DNA of 64,000 nt. Origin: Saccharopolyspora rhizosphaerae (lineage in GTDB: Bacteria; Actinomycetota; Actinomycetes; Mycobacteriales; Pseudonocardiaceae). Positions 37,669 to 45,902 of this stretch are shown piece after piece (positions within the stretch are counted from its first letter, which is position 1; each line of letters begins with the position of its first letter). The stretch covers positions 248,001-312,000 of the forward strand of contig NZ_RSAA01000035.1 in assembly GCF_003931915.1 (NCBI RefSeq). Direction: 5' to 3'. A model generated the notes under the pieces. That model worked only from the letters and a program-made list of their open reading frames with translations, ran no database searches and was not told the origin of the DNA. Position numbers and translations under genes: made by a program.

Positions 37669-38533
37669 CGTGCCCGGCCGGCTGGCCGTCGCCAAGACCT
37701 ACAAGCTCTACATCGGTGGCGCGTTCCCGCGCTCCGAGTCGGGACGGGTGTTCGCCGTGACCTCTGCCGACGGGGAGTTCCTGGCCAACGTCGCGCACGC
37801 CTCCCGCAAGGACGTGCGCGACGCGGTGGCCGCGGCCCGCAAGGCCTTCGGCGGCTGGTCCGGAGCGACCGCCTACAACCGCGGCCAGGTGCTGTTCCGC
37901 ATCGCCGAGGTGATGGAGGGGCGGCGCGAGCAGTTCACCGCCGAGGTCTCCGCCGCCGAGGGAGTCCCCCGGTCCACCGCTCTGTCCACTGTGGACAGAG
38001 CGGTGGACCGGGTGGTCTGGTACGCGGGCTGGACCGACAAGATCGCGATGGTGCTGGGCGCCTCGAACCCGGTGGCGGGTCCGTACCTCTCGTTCAGCAC
38101 CCCGGAACCGACCGGGGTCGTGGGCGTGCTGGCTCCGCAGGAGTCGTCGCTGCTCGGCCTGGTCAGCGTGGTGGCCCCGGTGATCGCCGCCGGCAACACC
38201 TGCGTGGTCGTGACCTCCGGCAGGCGGCCGCTGCCGGCCATCACCTTCGCCGAGGTGCTGGCCACCTCCGACGTCCCCAGCGGCGTGGTCAACGTGCTGA
38301 CCGGCCGGGCCGCCGAGCTGGGGCCGTGGCTGGCCTCGCACGCCGACGTCAACGCGCTGGACCCGACCGGCGCCCCGGCGGACCTGCGCGGCGAGCTTGC
38401 CCGCACGGCCGCCGACACCGTCAAGCGGGTGCTGCCGGTCCGGGGCGAACCCGACTGGACCCGCGAACCGGACCTGCAACGGCTCCGCGCCTTCACCGAG
38501 ATCAAGACGGTCTGGCACCCCGTGGGCACCTGA
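37661..38533 (+). CDS. Short aldehyde dehydrogenase-like protein without catalytic domain
   Basis: A 290-residue protein matching only the N-terminal, cofactor-binding half of ALDHs: KLYIGGAFPRSESGRVF, VAAARKAFGGWSGATAYNRGQVLFRIAEVM, VVWYAGWTDKIA, GVVGVLAPQES, and a C-terminal TEIKTVWHPVG like the oligomerisation end of ALDHs. The catalytic Glu/Cys region is absent, yet the frame is intact and both ends look native. The IPWNFP and LKPAE cofactor motifs are altered (LAPQESSLLG, VTSGRRP). It is translationally coupled to the full ALDH (8-nt overlap), so it is probably a non-catalytic subunit or regulator of it. A 45-nt perfect palindrome lies within (37968-38012). Confidence 0.8.
   Translation: MSDVPGRLAVAKTYKLYIGGAFPRSESGRVFAVTSADGEFLANVAHASRKDVRDAVAAARKAFGGWSGATAYNRGQVLFRIAEVMEGRREQFTAEVSAAEGVPRSTALSTVDRAVDRVVWYAGWTDKIAMVLGASNPVAGPYLSFSTPEPTGVVGVLAPQESSLLGLVSVVAPVIAAGNTCVVVTSGRRPLPAITFAEVLATSDVPSGVVNVLTGRAAELGPWLASHADVNALDPTGAPADLRGELARTAADTVKRVLPVRGEPDWTREPDLQRLRAFTEIKTVWHPVGT
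37968..38012. repeat. 45-nt perfect inverted repeat inside the short ALDH gene
   Basis: Arms 37968-37989 and 37991-38012 are exact reverse complements (22 bp) around a single T at 37990; the core is GTCCACTGTGGAC. The encoded peptide (STALSTVDRAVDR) still fits the ALDH family. In mRNA this would be a very strong hairpin. Confidence 0.9.
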
Positions 38534-38548
38534 CGCCCGACCCGGACC

Positions 38549-39169
38549 TCAGGCCTTCGCGGGGTAGCGCACCCGCCCTCGGCGAACGGCCCCGCCGAGC
38601 ACGGCGGCGAGGACGACGAGCAGGACGACACCGAGGACCAGGACGACGCCGCTCGGGACGGTGATCACCGGGGTCACGTCGTCGAGGTACAGGGCGCAGG
38701 CGGTCTGGGACGCGATGAGCGCGACGAACGCGACGACGGCACCACCGGCGAAGGACTTGGCGTGCGCAAGCGCGGTGAACGCGCGGAAGACGAGCGCGGT
38801 GCCCGCCACGACCAGGAGCAGCACGAGCGGCTGCGCCACCACGTCGCGCACCGTGAAGATCACGCCTTCCTCGCCGGCCGCGAGGCCGCGTACCAGGAAG
38901 GTCGAACCGAAGAAGGCCAGCACCGCCGCCACCAGCGAGCCGAGGACCACTTCCCAGGCCGGCCGCTTGCCGGTGCTCCGGTCGAGCTGCGCGGCCACCC
39001 GCCGGGCGTAGTCGCGCGGTTCGCCGAAGGCCTCGACCGGGTCTTCACCGGTCTCCGCCACGTGCGACTCGACCTCCGCCAGCACCTCACCCACGCGTTC
39101 GCCGGACACCTCGTGCATGCGCAGCGCGATGAGCAGGTCGTCGTGGTACTTCCGGTCCAGAACCATCAT
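38549..39169 (-). CDS. HAAS-domain membrane protein (PadR partner)
   Basis: A 206-residue protein: an N-terminal cytosolic helical domain (about 1-90: DRKYHDDLLIALRMHEVSGERVGEVLAEVESHVAETGEDPVEAFGEPRDYARRVAAQL) of the HAAS/DUF1700 type, found with PadR regulators, then four to five membrane helices. The family is thought to pass a membrane signal to the co-encoded regulator; the mechanism is not known. The ATG at 39169 overlaps the padR stop (ATGA), with a second ATG next to it. Second gene of a padR operon. Confidence 0.82.
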   Translation of the reverse strand: MMVLDRKYHDDLLIALRMHEVSGERVGEVLAEVESHVAETGEDPVEAFGEPRDYARRVAAQLDRSTGKRPAWEVVLGSLVAAVLAFFGSTFLVRGLAAGEEGVIFTVRDVVAQPLVLLLVVAGTALVFRAFTALAHAKSFAGGAVVAFVALIASQTACALYLDDVTPVITVPSGVVLVLGVVLLVVLAAVLGGAVRRGRVRYPAKA

Positions 39170-39516
39170 GCGTGCACCCCTCGCTCGACGACGGTGATCG
39201 AGTTCCGGGCGAACTCGACCCACTTCGGCCCCACCTCGGCCAGCACAGCGCGCCCCTCCTCAGTCAACGAGAAGAACTTGCGCCCCGGCCCGCCTTCGCC
39301 GGCTCGCCATTCCGCCGCCAGCAAGCCGTCGGCGGCCAACCGGTTCAGCAGCGGGTACAGAGTTCCGGCCTTCATGTCCGGCAGCCCCGCCTCGGCCAGC
39401 CGTTGCAGCAGGGTGTAGCCGTAGCCCTCCCCGCTCTCGGCCAGCAGCGCGAGCACGGCGAGGTCGAGGACCCCGCGCAACCACTGCGCCTGCCTGGCCG
39501 TCGTGCGTTCCGCCAT
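39166..39516 (-). CDS. PadR family transcriptional regulator
   Basis: A 116-residue winged-helix regulator: LDLAVLALLAESGEGYGYTLLQRLAEAGLPDMKAGTLYPLLNRLAADGLL is the PadR DNA-binding domain, and the wing reads EWRAGEGGPGRKFFSLTEEGRAVL. It is a short form with a small dimerisation helix at the end. ATG 39516 lies 6 nt after TACGTT; a reading from 39552 would start inside the operator. A perfect inverted repeat (39531-39561) covers the promoter, so the gene is very probably self-regulated, with the HAAS membrane protein as its effector arm. Confidence 0.9.
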   Translation of the reverse strand: MAERTTARQAQWLRGVLDLAVLALLAESGEGYGYTLLQRLAEAGLPDMKAGTLYPLLNRLAADGLLAAEWRAGEGGPGRKFFSLTEEGRAVLAEVGPKWVEFARNSITVVERGVHA

Positions 39517-39522
39517 GGCTAG

Positions 39523-39552
39523 AACGTACCACCTACTAGTGTGCGTCGCCAA
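39523..39552 (-). promoter_or_regulatory. padR promoter, leaderless
   Basis: On the minus strand TTGGCG (39552-39547) and TACGTT (39528-39523) are 18 nt apart and the -10 box ends 6 nt before the ATG at 39516. The -35 box lies between the operator arms. Confidence 0.6.
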
Positions 39553-39561
39553 CTAGTAGGT
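39531..39561. promoter_or_regulatory. PadR operator, perfect inverted repeat
   Basis: ACCTACTAGT (39531-39540), 11 nt, ACTAGTAGGT (39552-39561): 10-bp exact arms, each containing the palindrome ACTAGT. They flank the padR -35 box, so binding would block transcription of padR and the HAAS gene. Confidence 0.8.
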
Positions 39562-39596
39562 CGTGAGGGAGCGACCGGGAGCTCCGGTGGAGGTGG

Positions 39597-40187
39597 TCAG
39601 CGGATCTGCCAGTCCAGGCGGCCGTCCTCGGTCACCGTGGGGTAGCTGTGCCCGGCCGGGACGCCGTTGGACAGCGAGCGGTGGACGTCGGCGAGCATCG
39701 CCGCGATGCCCTGCCACTCCGGTCTCAGCACCTGCGCGTGCTCCTGCTCCCACTCCAGCACGCACCCGTGCAACCGGCCCGGCCGCAGGTCCACCACGAG
39801 TTCGTCGGCGAAACCGTCACCCGCGATCGGGATCCACGACGGGTGGAAGCTCGACCCCGGGGAGCCCGCGTAGTAGTCGCACGCCGGCCGCTCCCACTGC
39901 GCGGTCCAGTGCTTGCGGTGGTCACGCCACGACGCCAGCGCCTGGTCAGCGCCGTACGGCGTGTAGAACGGTGGCAGGACGTCGGCCAGGACATCGCCTT
40001 CGGTACCGCCGCAGCAGAGCCAGAGCGCGCGCAGCTCACCCGGCAGTTCGACGGAGAACTCGGTCTCCAGCTCGACGAAGTCCGGCTGCTCGAGCGGTGG
40101 GCGCAGGGCTGCTGCGGTGACCGGGGCATGGCGTGCGAGCCAGTGCGCGATCTGGCTCCACAGCTCCGTGACATCCATTCTGATCAT
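39597..40187 (-). CDS. SMI1/KNR4 family protein
   Basis: A 196-residue protein with the SMI1/KNR4 fold pattern: PPLEQPDFVELETEFSVELPGELRALWLCCGGTEG (N-terminal helix and strand of the family), SWIPIAGDGFADELVVDLRPGRLHGCVLEWEQE (the central conserved block), then a C-terminal helix. In bacteria such proteins are often immunity proteins for contact-dependent toxins, but stand-alone copies like this one have no assigned function. No toxin gene is nearby. The start is uncertain: ATG 40187, ATG 40178 or GTG 40193; the last would lie inside a hairpin. Confidence 0.8.
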   Translation of the reverse strand: MIRMDVTELWSQIAHWLARHAPVTAAALRPPLEQPDFVELETEFSVELPGELRALWLCCGGTEGDVLADVLPPFYTPYGADQALASWRDHRKHWTAQWERPACDYYAGSPGSSFHPSWIPIAGDGFADELVVDLRPGRLHGCVLEWEQEHAQVLRPEWQGIAAMLADVHRSLSNGVPAGHSYPTVTEDGRLDWQIR

Positions 40188-40191
40188 GGTC

Positions 40192-40213
40192 ACCGCCCCG
40201 TGAGCGGGGCGGT
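40192..40213. other. Tetraloop hairpin before the SMI1/KNR4 gene
   Basis: ACCGCCCCG (40192-40200) and CGGGGCGGT (40205-40213) form a 9-bp stem with a 4-nt loop directly upstream of the minus-strand gene. In its mRNA the hairpin would sit on the ribosome-binding region. It could also be a terminator for transcripts from the other side. Confidence 0.5.
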
Positions 40214-40436
40214 ACCGCCAAAGGGGACCTCGACGACGAGCGGTGAGGACGCTGGGCCGATCAGTGGATCCCGGTTCCTCCGAGCCCGCGGGACCGACGA
40301 GTGATCGTTACCAACTGTTCCGTCCTCCGTTGCAATGATCGAACCAGCTACGGTGACACCGGACCAGGGCACGAGGTGTCCACGGCCAACCCGTAGGCTT
40401 CCGCGGGGTCTGGTTCTGGTGACCGGAGGTAGAGAG

Positions 40437-41663
40437 ATGGCGCAGGACATCGTCCCCATCGAGCTCGGGCTGCCGCAGGGAGACGTCGTCACCCTGTGGG
40501 CACCGCACTGGCGCGAAGATGGCGAGGAATGGGAAGCGTTCCTCGGGTACGGGGATGACCTCTACGGGTTCCCCGACCCGGCGCGGCTCGCCGCGTTCGT
40601 GCGCACCGCACGGGAGCACGACCTCGACGACCACCCGGCGTGGCACGTGGTGCCCGGGCTGTCGGCCGTCGACCTCAGCCCTGACGAGGACCACCAGTTC
40701 GACCTGGTCGGCGTCCCGGAGCTGGTGGCCGAGCCGCTGGACACCTGGACCGTCGCCGAGCTCGCCGACATCGTCGAGATCGCTCGGTCGCTGGCCGAGG
40801 TGTGCGAGCTCGACACCGTCACCGAGGTCCTCGACGCCGCCGACGGCTTCTCCCTGCTCAACCAGGGCATGCTGGCATTCGGTGGCCGCGACGGGCAGAA
40901 GCGCTGGAACGAGCTGTGCCAAGTCGTGGTCGACCGCTGGGACGAGCTGCTCGACGCCATCGACTCCGTGGTGAGCACCCCCGAGGTGCCCGCGGACGCG
41001 GTCGCCACCGCCGAGGCCGAGCTGGCCGAGGCCCTGGAGGCCGACAACGACGACGAGACCGCCGCGACCACGCCCTCCGACGTCGACGAGATCGAAGAGG
41101 TCGAGCTCGGCTTCTGGGGTGAGATCGGCATCGACCCGATCCACATCGTCACCAGCGACGCGGAGCACTACACGCTGCGCTGCTACCTCGGCGACGACCC
41201 GGTCTTCCTGGGCAGCGGCGACAAGATCGACGTCTTCAGCTCGCCGCGCGCCCTGGCCCGGTTCCTGGCCGACGACGAGGCGGTCGAGGACAACGACCTC
41301 GCCCGCGTGGCCACCTGGCCGCGGCTGCGCGACGCGGCCATCGGCGGCGAGCTGCAGGTCGAGGTCGAGCCGGACAACACCTACGTGCTCAACGGGCTCG
41401 ACACCGACCTGCTCGCGGGTCCGTCCGAAGTAGACGCCACGCAGCTGGACCTGGCCGAGGAACTGGTGCTGGACGCGGCCGTCTGGGCGGGCGACGACAG
41501 CGCGGAGAAGGTGCTCCAGCCCTCCGAGCGCCTGGGCTGGCTGGTGTCGTTCGTCCTGCGCCCGACGCCGAACCGGATGCCGCCGAGCCCGCCCTTCGAC
41601 GACGAGGTCGAGACCTGGCGCACGCTCGTGGCGGACCTGGAAGCGCGCTTCCGGCAGCGCTGA
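40437..41663 (+). CDS. Conserved actinobacterial protein (Rv3311-like), unknown function
   Basis: A 408-residue strongly acidic soluble protein, without signal peptide or membrane helix. Two similar halves are suggested: VVTLWAPHWREDGEEWEAFLGYGDDLYGFPDPARLAAFVR early on, and HYTLRCYLGDDPVFLGSGDKIDVFSSPRALARFLAD near residues 240-280, both reading as a strand pair followed by a helix that 'scans' a chain. A Glu/Ala/Thr-rich acidic linker (about 180-220) joins them. The ATG at 40437 has GGAGGTAGAG upstream. Conserved at this place in mycobacteria as Rv3311; no function is established. Confidence 0.75.
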   Translation: MAQDIVPIELGLPQGDVVTLWAPHWREDGEEWEAFLGYGDDLYGFPDPARLAAFVRTAREHDLDDHPAWHVVPGLSAVDLSPDEDHQFDLVGVPELVAEPLDTWTVAELADIVEIARSLAEVCELDTVTEVLDAADGFSLLNQGMLAFGGRDGQKRWNELCQVVVDRWDELLDAIDSVVSTPEVPADAVATAEAELAEALEADNDDETAATTPSDVDEIEEVELGFWGEIGIDPIHIVTSDAEHYTLRCYLGDDPVFLGSGDKIDVFSSPRALARFLADDEAVEDNDLARVATWPRLRDAAIGGELQVEVEPDNTYVLNGLDTDLLAGPSEVDATQLDLAEELVLDAAVWAGDDSAEKVLQPSERLGWLVSFVLRPTPNRMPPSPPFDDEVETWRTLVADLEARFRQR

Positions 41664-41677
41664 TCAAGACGCGCTGA

Positions 41678-42253
41678 TCAGGCCGCGCCGACCAGCGTCC
41701 GGCTCGGACGGCTCTGGTTGTAGGCCTGGCGCAAGCCCTTCCGCGCCCGGTAGACCAGGGCCGCCGCGCCGTTGCGGCTGATGTTGTAGCGGCGGCTGAG
41801 GTCCGAGGGCTTCTGGTCCTCCACCTCCACCGACCACAGGACCTGGCGCCAGCGCTTGGGCAGCTGGGCGAAGGCCTCGCTGACGCGGGCGCGTTCCAGC
41901 TCCTCGGTGACCGGGTCGGTGCACGGCACCGGTTCCTGCGGCTCGCAGTAGTCGTCCAGGTCGGCCGCGAGGAGCGTGCGGCGGGACCGGGCGCCGGCCG
42001 CCGAGGCGAGGTTGCGGACCGTGGTGAGCAGGTAAGCGCGGAACGCCCGGTCCGGGCCACCGCCGCGGCGCAGCACGTCGAGGATCTTGGTGAAGGCTTC
42101 GGAGACCAGGTCGTCGGCGTCCGCCGGGACGGGCGCGACCTGGAAGGCCATGGTGTGCGCGGCGGCCTGGTGCCGGGCGTAGAGCTCAGCGAAGGCGACC
42201 ATCGACCCGGCTCGGACGTTGCGCAACAACTCCCGGTCGTCGCCCGCTGGCAT
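41678..42253 (-). CDS. ECF-type sigma-70 family sigma factor
   Basis: A 191-residue sigma factor. Region 2 is FAELYARHQAAAHTMAFQVAPVPADADDLVSEAFTKILDVL with the DD(L/A)xxE(A/T)F core-binding motif, and region 4 is LPKRWRQVLWSVEVEDQKPSDLSRRYNISRNGAAALVYRARKGLRQAY, a helix-turn-helix. There is no region 3. No anti-sigma gene or zinc-binding anti-sigma motif is adjacent, so how it is held inactive is not visible. ATG 42253 has GAGGGG upstream. Convergent with the Rv3311-like gene (14 nt between stops). Confidence 0.87.
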   Translation of the reverse strand: MPAGDDRELLRNVRAGSMVAFAELYARHQAAAHTMAFQVAPVPADADDLVSEAFTKILDVLRRGGGPDRAFRAYLLTTVRNLASAAGARSRRTLLAADLDDYCEPQEPVPCTDPVTEELERARVSEAFAQLPKRWRQVLWSVEVEDQKPSDLSRRYNISRNGAAALVYRARKGLRQAYNQSRPSRTLVGAA

Positions 42254-42346
42254 CGGACACCCCTCACTGGCTGGCTACGAGGAGTCTCCCGCCGTTCTGG
42301 AGAGGCTTACAAGGCGCGGGTTTTCAGATGGTGATCCCGGAACCGC

Positions 42347-43111
42347 TCAGTTCCGGTCGGAGTGCTCGCCGGCCACCGCCAGGACGCGGGAGACCTCGTC
42401 GGCCGCGGCGCGCAGGGGGCGGACGTAGTCGCCGGTGGTGGCCAGCCTGCGAACCGGGAACGAGATGGCCAGCGTGACGGGCGAATCCGCGAACCGGACG
42501 GGCGCCGCCAGGCACGCCGTGCCCAGCGAGTACTCCTCGGTGTCGGTGACCAGCGGGGACGCCGGGCACTCCACCAGCTCGCGCAACCCGGTGATGGTGC
42601 GCGGGGTGAGGTCTTCCGGCGGGTACCGGCGGAAGTGGTCGCTGCGCTGCTCCTTGCTCAGCGAGGACAGCAGGCACTTGCCGACCGCGGTGGCGTGCGC
42701 GGCCTCCCGGAAGTCCACCCAGGCGTCCACCCGCGGGGTGCGGGGACTGTCGACGATCTCGTCGACGGAAACCTCGCCGTCCCGGTAGCAGGCCAGGTAG
42801 ATCGCGGCGTTGAGGGCTTCGCGGAGGTCGGTCATCACCCGCCGGACGCGGCTGCGGAGCTGCTGCGCCTGCGCAGCGCTGTGCAGGCCGGACACCTGGT
42901 CGCCGACGATGAAGGCGCCGTCGTCGAGCTTCTGCAGGTATCCCTCGTGCACGAGGGTCCGCAACAGGTGGTAGGTCGTCGGCAGCGCCAGCCCGGTGGT
43001 GCGGGCCAAGCACTTCGCCGTGACCCCTCCCGGATGTTCGCCCACCACCTCCAGGAGTCGAAGCGCCCGCTGGACCGATGCGATCAACGTGGGTTCGCTG
43101 CCCCTGCTCAC
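42347..43111 (-). CDS. IclR family transcriptional regulator
   Basis: A 254-residue regulator. N-terminal winged helix (SVQRALRLLEVVGEHPGGVTAKCLARTTGLALPTTYHLLRTLVHEGYLQ) and C-terminal GAF-like effector domain (VDSPRTPRVDAWVDFREAAHATAVGKCLLSSL, then CLAAPVRFADSPVTLAISFP). The effector is unknown. GTG 43111 is preceded by GGAGG; the frame goes on to 43162. It is downstream of add on the same strand (101 nt), so a role in nucleoside metabolism is possible but not evident. Confidence 0.88.
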   Translation of the reverse strand: MSRGSEPTLIASVQRALRLLEVVGEHPGGVTAKCLARTTGLALPTTYHLLRTLVHEGYLQKLDDGAFIVGDQVSGLHSAAQAQQLRSRVRRVMTDLREALNAAIYLACYRDGEVSVDEIVDSPRTPRVDAWVDFREAAHATAVGKCLLSSLSKEQRSDHFRRYPPEDLTPRTITGLRELVECPASPLVTDTEEYSLGTACLAAPVRFADSPVTLAISFPVRRLATTGDYVRPLRAAADEVSRVLAVAGEHSDRN

Positions 43112-43212
43112 TGCGCCTCCAGGACTGTGCAGCGGCTCGTGCCTGCGGAGGTCCGGCGGCACGCCGTTGTGCCGCCGGAGCTCCGCAGCCTACTGCTCCC
43201 GCTGCGTCCGAG

Positions 43213-44301
43213 TCATGCCAGCATGTCCGAGTACTTCGGCTTGATCTGCTCGTTGATGATCTCGAGCCGTTCGTCGAACCCGATGAACGCCGACTTCATG
43301 GCGTTCACCGTGAACCACTGGAACTCCTCCCAGCTGTACCCGAACGCCTCGTGCAGCGCCGCGAATTCGCTCGACATCGAGCAGTGGCTCATCAACCGGT
43401 TGTCGGTGTTGACCGTGACGCGGAAGCGGAGCTTCGCCAGCAGGCCGATCGGGTGGTCGGCGAGCGCGGAGACCGCTCCCGTCTGCAGGTTCGACGACGG
43501 GCACATCTCCAGCGGGATCCGGCGGTCGCGCACGTACGAGGCGAGCCGACCCAGGTGCACCGTGCCGTCGTCGTCGACCTTGATGTCGTCGACGATCCGC
43601 ACGCCGTGCCCGAGCCGCTCCGCACCGCAGTGCTGGATCGCTTCCCAAATCGACGGCAATCCGAACGCCTCACCTGCGTGAATGGTGAAATGCGCGTTCT
43701 GCTGCCGCAGGTATTCGAACGCGTCGAGGTTGCGGGTGGGCGGAAATCCCGCTTCCGGGCCCGCGATGTCGAAGCCGACGACCTGCGCATCCCGGTACCG
43801 AATGGCGAGGTTGGCGATTTCGGTGGATCGCGCGTTCTGCCGCATCGCGCACAACAACGTGCCGATCCGGATCCGCTTTCCCGCGGCCTCCGCGCGGCGT
43901 TCTCCCTCGCGGAAACCGTCCTGCACCGCTTGCACGATCTCGTCCAGGGTCAACCCCTGCTCCTGGAAGAGTTCGGGCGCGTAGCGCACCTCGGCGTAGA
44001 CCACGCCGTCGTCCGCCAGGTCCTCCGCGGCCTCGGCCGCGACGCGGAACAGCGCGTCCCTGGTCTGCATGACCCCCACGGTGTGGGCGAAGGTCTCCAG
44101 GTAGCGCTCCAACGAGCCGGAGTCGGCCGCAGTCACGAACCAACGCGCGAGATCGTCGGCGTCGTCGTGGGGGAGACCGGAATACCCGCTCTCGCGGGCG
44201 AGGTCGACGACGGTCTGCGGTCGCAGCCCGCCGTCGAGGTGGTCGTGCAGCAGCACCTTCGGCGCCTGCCGGATGTTGTCCAGGTTCACCGGTGTCGACA
44301 T
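43213..44301 (-). CDS. add: Adenosine deaminase
   Basis: A 362-residue zinc enzyme turning adenosine and deoxyadenosine into inosine forms. Zinc ligands and catalytic residues: HDHLDG near the N-terminus, [18 protein letters not shown], and [11 protein letters not shown], where the usual NTDDP aspartate pair is DN, as in other actinobacterial enzymes. The ATG at 44301 is 6 nt after TAACGT, so the message is probably leaderless. Its product feeds purine nucleoside phosphorylase encoded at 27947. Confidence 0.95.
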   Translation of the reverse strand: MSTPVNLDNIRQAPKVLLHDHLDGGLRPQTVVDLARESGYSGLPHDDADDLARWFVTAADSGSLERYLETFAHTVGVMQTRDALFRVAAEAAEDLADDGVVYAEVRYAPELFQEQGLTLDEIVQAVQDGFREGERRAEAAGKRIRIGTLLCAMRQNARSTEIANLAIRYRDAQVVGFDIAGPEAGFPPTRNLDAFEYLRQQNAHFTIHAGEAFGLPSIWEAIQHCGAERLGHGVRIVDDIKVDDDGTVHLGRLASYVRDRRIPLEMCPSSNLQTGAVSALADHPIGLLAKLRFRVTVNTDNRLMSHCSMSSEFAALHEAFGYSWEEFQWFTVNAMKSAFIGFDERLEIINEQIKPKYSDMLA

Positions 44302-44307
44302 GCGGCT

Positions 44308-44313
44308 ACGTTA
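44308..44313 (-). promoter_or_regulatory. -10 box for leaderless add
   Basis: TAACGT on the minus strand ends 6 nt before the ATG at 44301. Confidence 0.6.
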
Positions 44314-44646
44314 CCCGGCCCCGGTCCCGGCACCACAGAGTGCCACCACGTGATCACCCCACGTCCTCCGCGCAGTTCAGCGGCCCGCAACCGCTCCCCC
44401 GATCGGGGTTCACCACCTGTTGGCCCAAGGCCGCCCGCGAAAAAACTCACCCGGATGGAGGCACACCCCATTCTTGATGCATTGGGTTCAGGATCGCTGA
44501 TGCGAACGGCCTATCGAAACGCCGCTGATCGGACCTGATTGGCGGATCAACGTCGCGGAATGTAACGGGGGGCGGCTATGGGCGGGAGAAAGGAGTGGCT
44601 ACGCTTCTCAAGTCCTCACCCCCCTCGACGAAGGACGCCCCTAGCC
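44314..44646. other. Divergent spacer between add and coiled-coil gene
   Basis: About 330 nt without a credible gene. It is A/T-richer around 44466-44570 (for example CATTCTTGATGCATTGGG), which probably holds the promoter of the coiled-coil gene. Confidence 0.4.
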
Positions 44647-45885
44647 GTGACCGAGAACATGTCGTTCGACCGCATGCGCAACATGCTCACGCGTGCGGCT
44701 GAGATCCGCGAAAGCGAACAGCAGCAGATTTTCGACGCACTCGACGAAATCCACGCCAGGCTCTCCCCGCTGGAATCCCTGGGCTCCGTGCGCAAGCGCC
44801 TGTCCGAGCTGCCCGACCGCACCGAGGTCAGCGTGCTCGCCGAACGACTCGACGAGGCGCTCTCGAAGCTGGAGGCGCACGACGGTGCGCTGCTGGACCT
44901 CAAGGGCGCCGTCGAAGCCGTGGTGGACAAGCTCGCCAAGCCCTTCGCCCAGCTCGACGGCCGCCTCGACGGCGTCGCGGGCCGGATGGACGGTGTCTCC
45001 GGTCGGATGGACGGCCTGGAGGACAAGCTCGGCCACATCCACCAGCGCATGGACGAGCTCGGCTCGCACCTGGACAAGCAGGACGACCGCCTCGAAGCTC
45101 TCCCGGCGTCGGTCAACGACCCGGTGCGCGACCGCATCGACTCGCTGGAGACCAGCCTCCGCGGCCGGTTCGCCGAGATCGACGAGGGGGTGCACGAGCA
45201 CCTCGACGGCACCCGCGAGGCCCTGCAGCGCGCGGTCACTGACTCCGCCGGCACCACCCAGAAGGGCCTCAGCGAGGCCCAGCAGGAGCTGGCCGCGTCC
45301 CAGAAGGAGCTCGCGGAGGCGGTGTCCGGCTCCCGCGACCAGCTGGACGCCAAGCTCGACCACCTGGCCGAGCGCCCGGCGGTGGACCCGACCGACAAGC
45401 TCAACGACCTGGCGCAGCGCCTCGAGGCGCTCACCGACCGGTTGGACCAGGTCTCGGGCCGCCTCACCCAGGTCGAGGACAACGTCAACACCCGCATCGA
45501 CAACGTCGAGCAGGGCGTCAGCACCCGGCTGGAGAACGTCGAGGAGGGCGTCAAGAACGGTCTGGGCGAGCTGGGCGGCACGCTGTCGCAGAACCTCTCG
45601 CAGCTGTCCGGCTCGTTGTCCCAGCGCCCCGACGCCGACAAGCTCGGCGCCCTGGTGCGCGAGGCCAACGAGGAGAGCGAGCAGCGGCACGCCGGTCAGC
45701 TGGACGAGGCCATGGCGACCTTCGCCGAGCTCATCCTCGGCGGCAGCGCCCAGTCGACCCCGCCGCCGCCCACCACGCTGCCCCGCCAGCAGCGCCGCGG
45801 GCGCTCGAAGAGCGCCAAGCGGGAGAGCACTGAGAACAAGGCCCTGGAGGGCGGGGACGAGGACTTCACCGCCGAAAGCGCCTGA
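44647..45885 (+). CDS. Long coiled-coil protein with exact 7- and 11-residue repeats
   Basis: A 412-residue protein, nearly all helix and coiled coil, no signal or membrane segment. Residues 106-154 are seven consecutive heptads (RLDGVAG, RMDGVSG, RMDGLED and so on). Residues 272-326 are five consecutive 11-residue repeats (RLTQVEDNVNT, RIDNVEQGVST, RLENVEEGVKN and two more), the spacing of right-handed coiled coils in apolipoprotein-, LEA- or phasin-like proteins that lie on lipid surfaces. The tail (about 370-395) is Pro- then Lys/Arg-rich and could bind DNA or membrane. I do not recognise a family. GTG 44647 has GAAGGA upstream; ATG 44659 is possible. Confidence 0.7.
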   Translation: MTENMSFDRMRNMLTRAAEIRESEQQQIFDALDEIHARLSPLESLGSVRKRLSELPDRTEVSVLAERLDEALSKLEAHDGALLDLKGAVEAVVDKLAKPFAQLDGRLDGVAGRMDGVSGRMDGLEDKLGHIHQRMDELGSHLDKQDDRLEALPASVNDPVRDRIDSLETSLRGRFAEIDEGVHEHLDGTREALQRAVTDSAGTTQKGLSEAQQELAASQKELAEAVSGSRDQLDAKLDHLAERPAVDPTDKLNDLAQRLEALTDRLDQVSGRLTQVEDNVNTRIDNVEQGVSTRLENVEEGVKNGLGELGGTLSQNLSQLSGSLSQRPDADKLGALVREANEESEQRHAGQLDEAMATFAELILGGSAQSTPPPPTTLPRQQRRGRSKSAKRESTENKALEGGDEDFTAESA

Positions 45886-45902
45886 CCGGACCGGGCTCCT
45901 GA

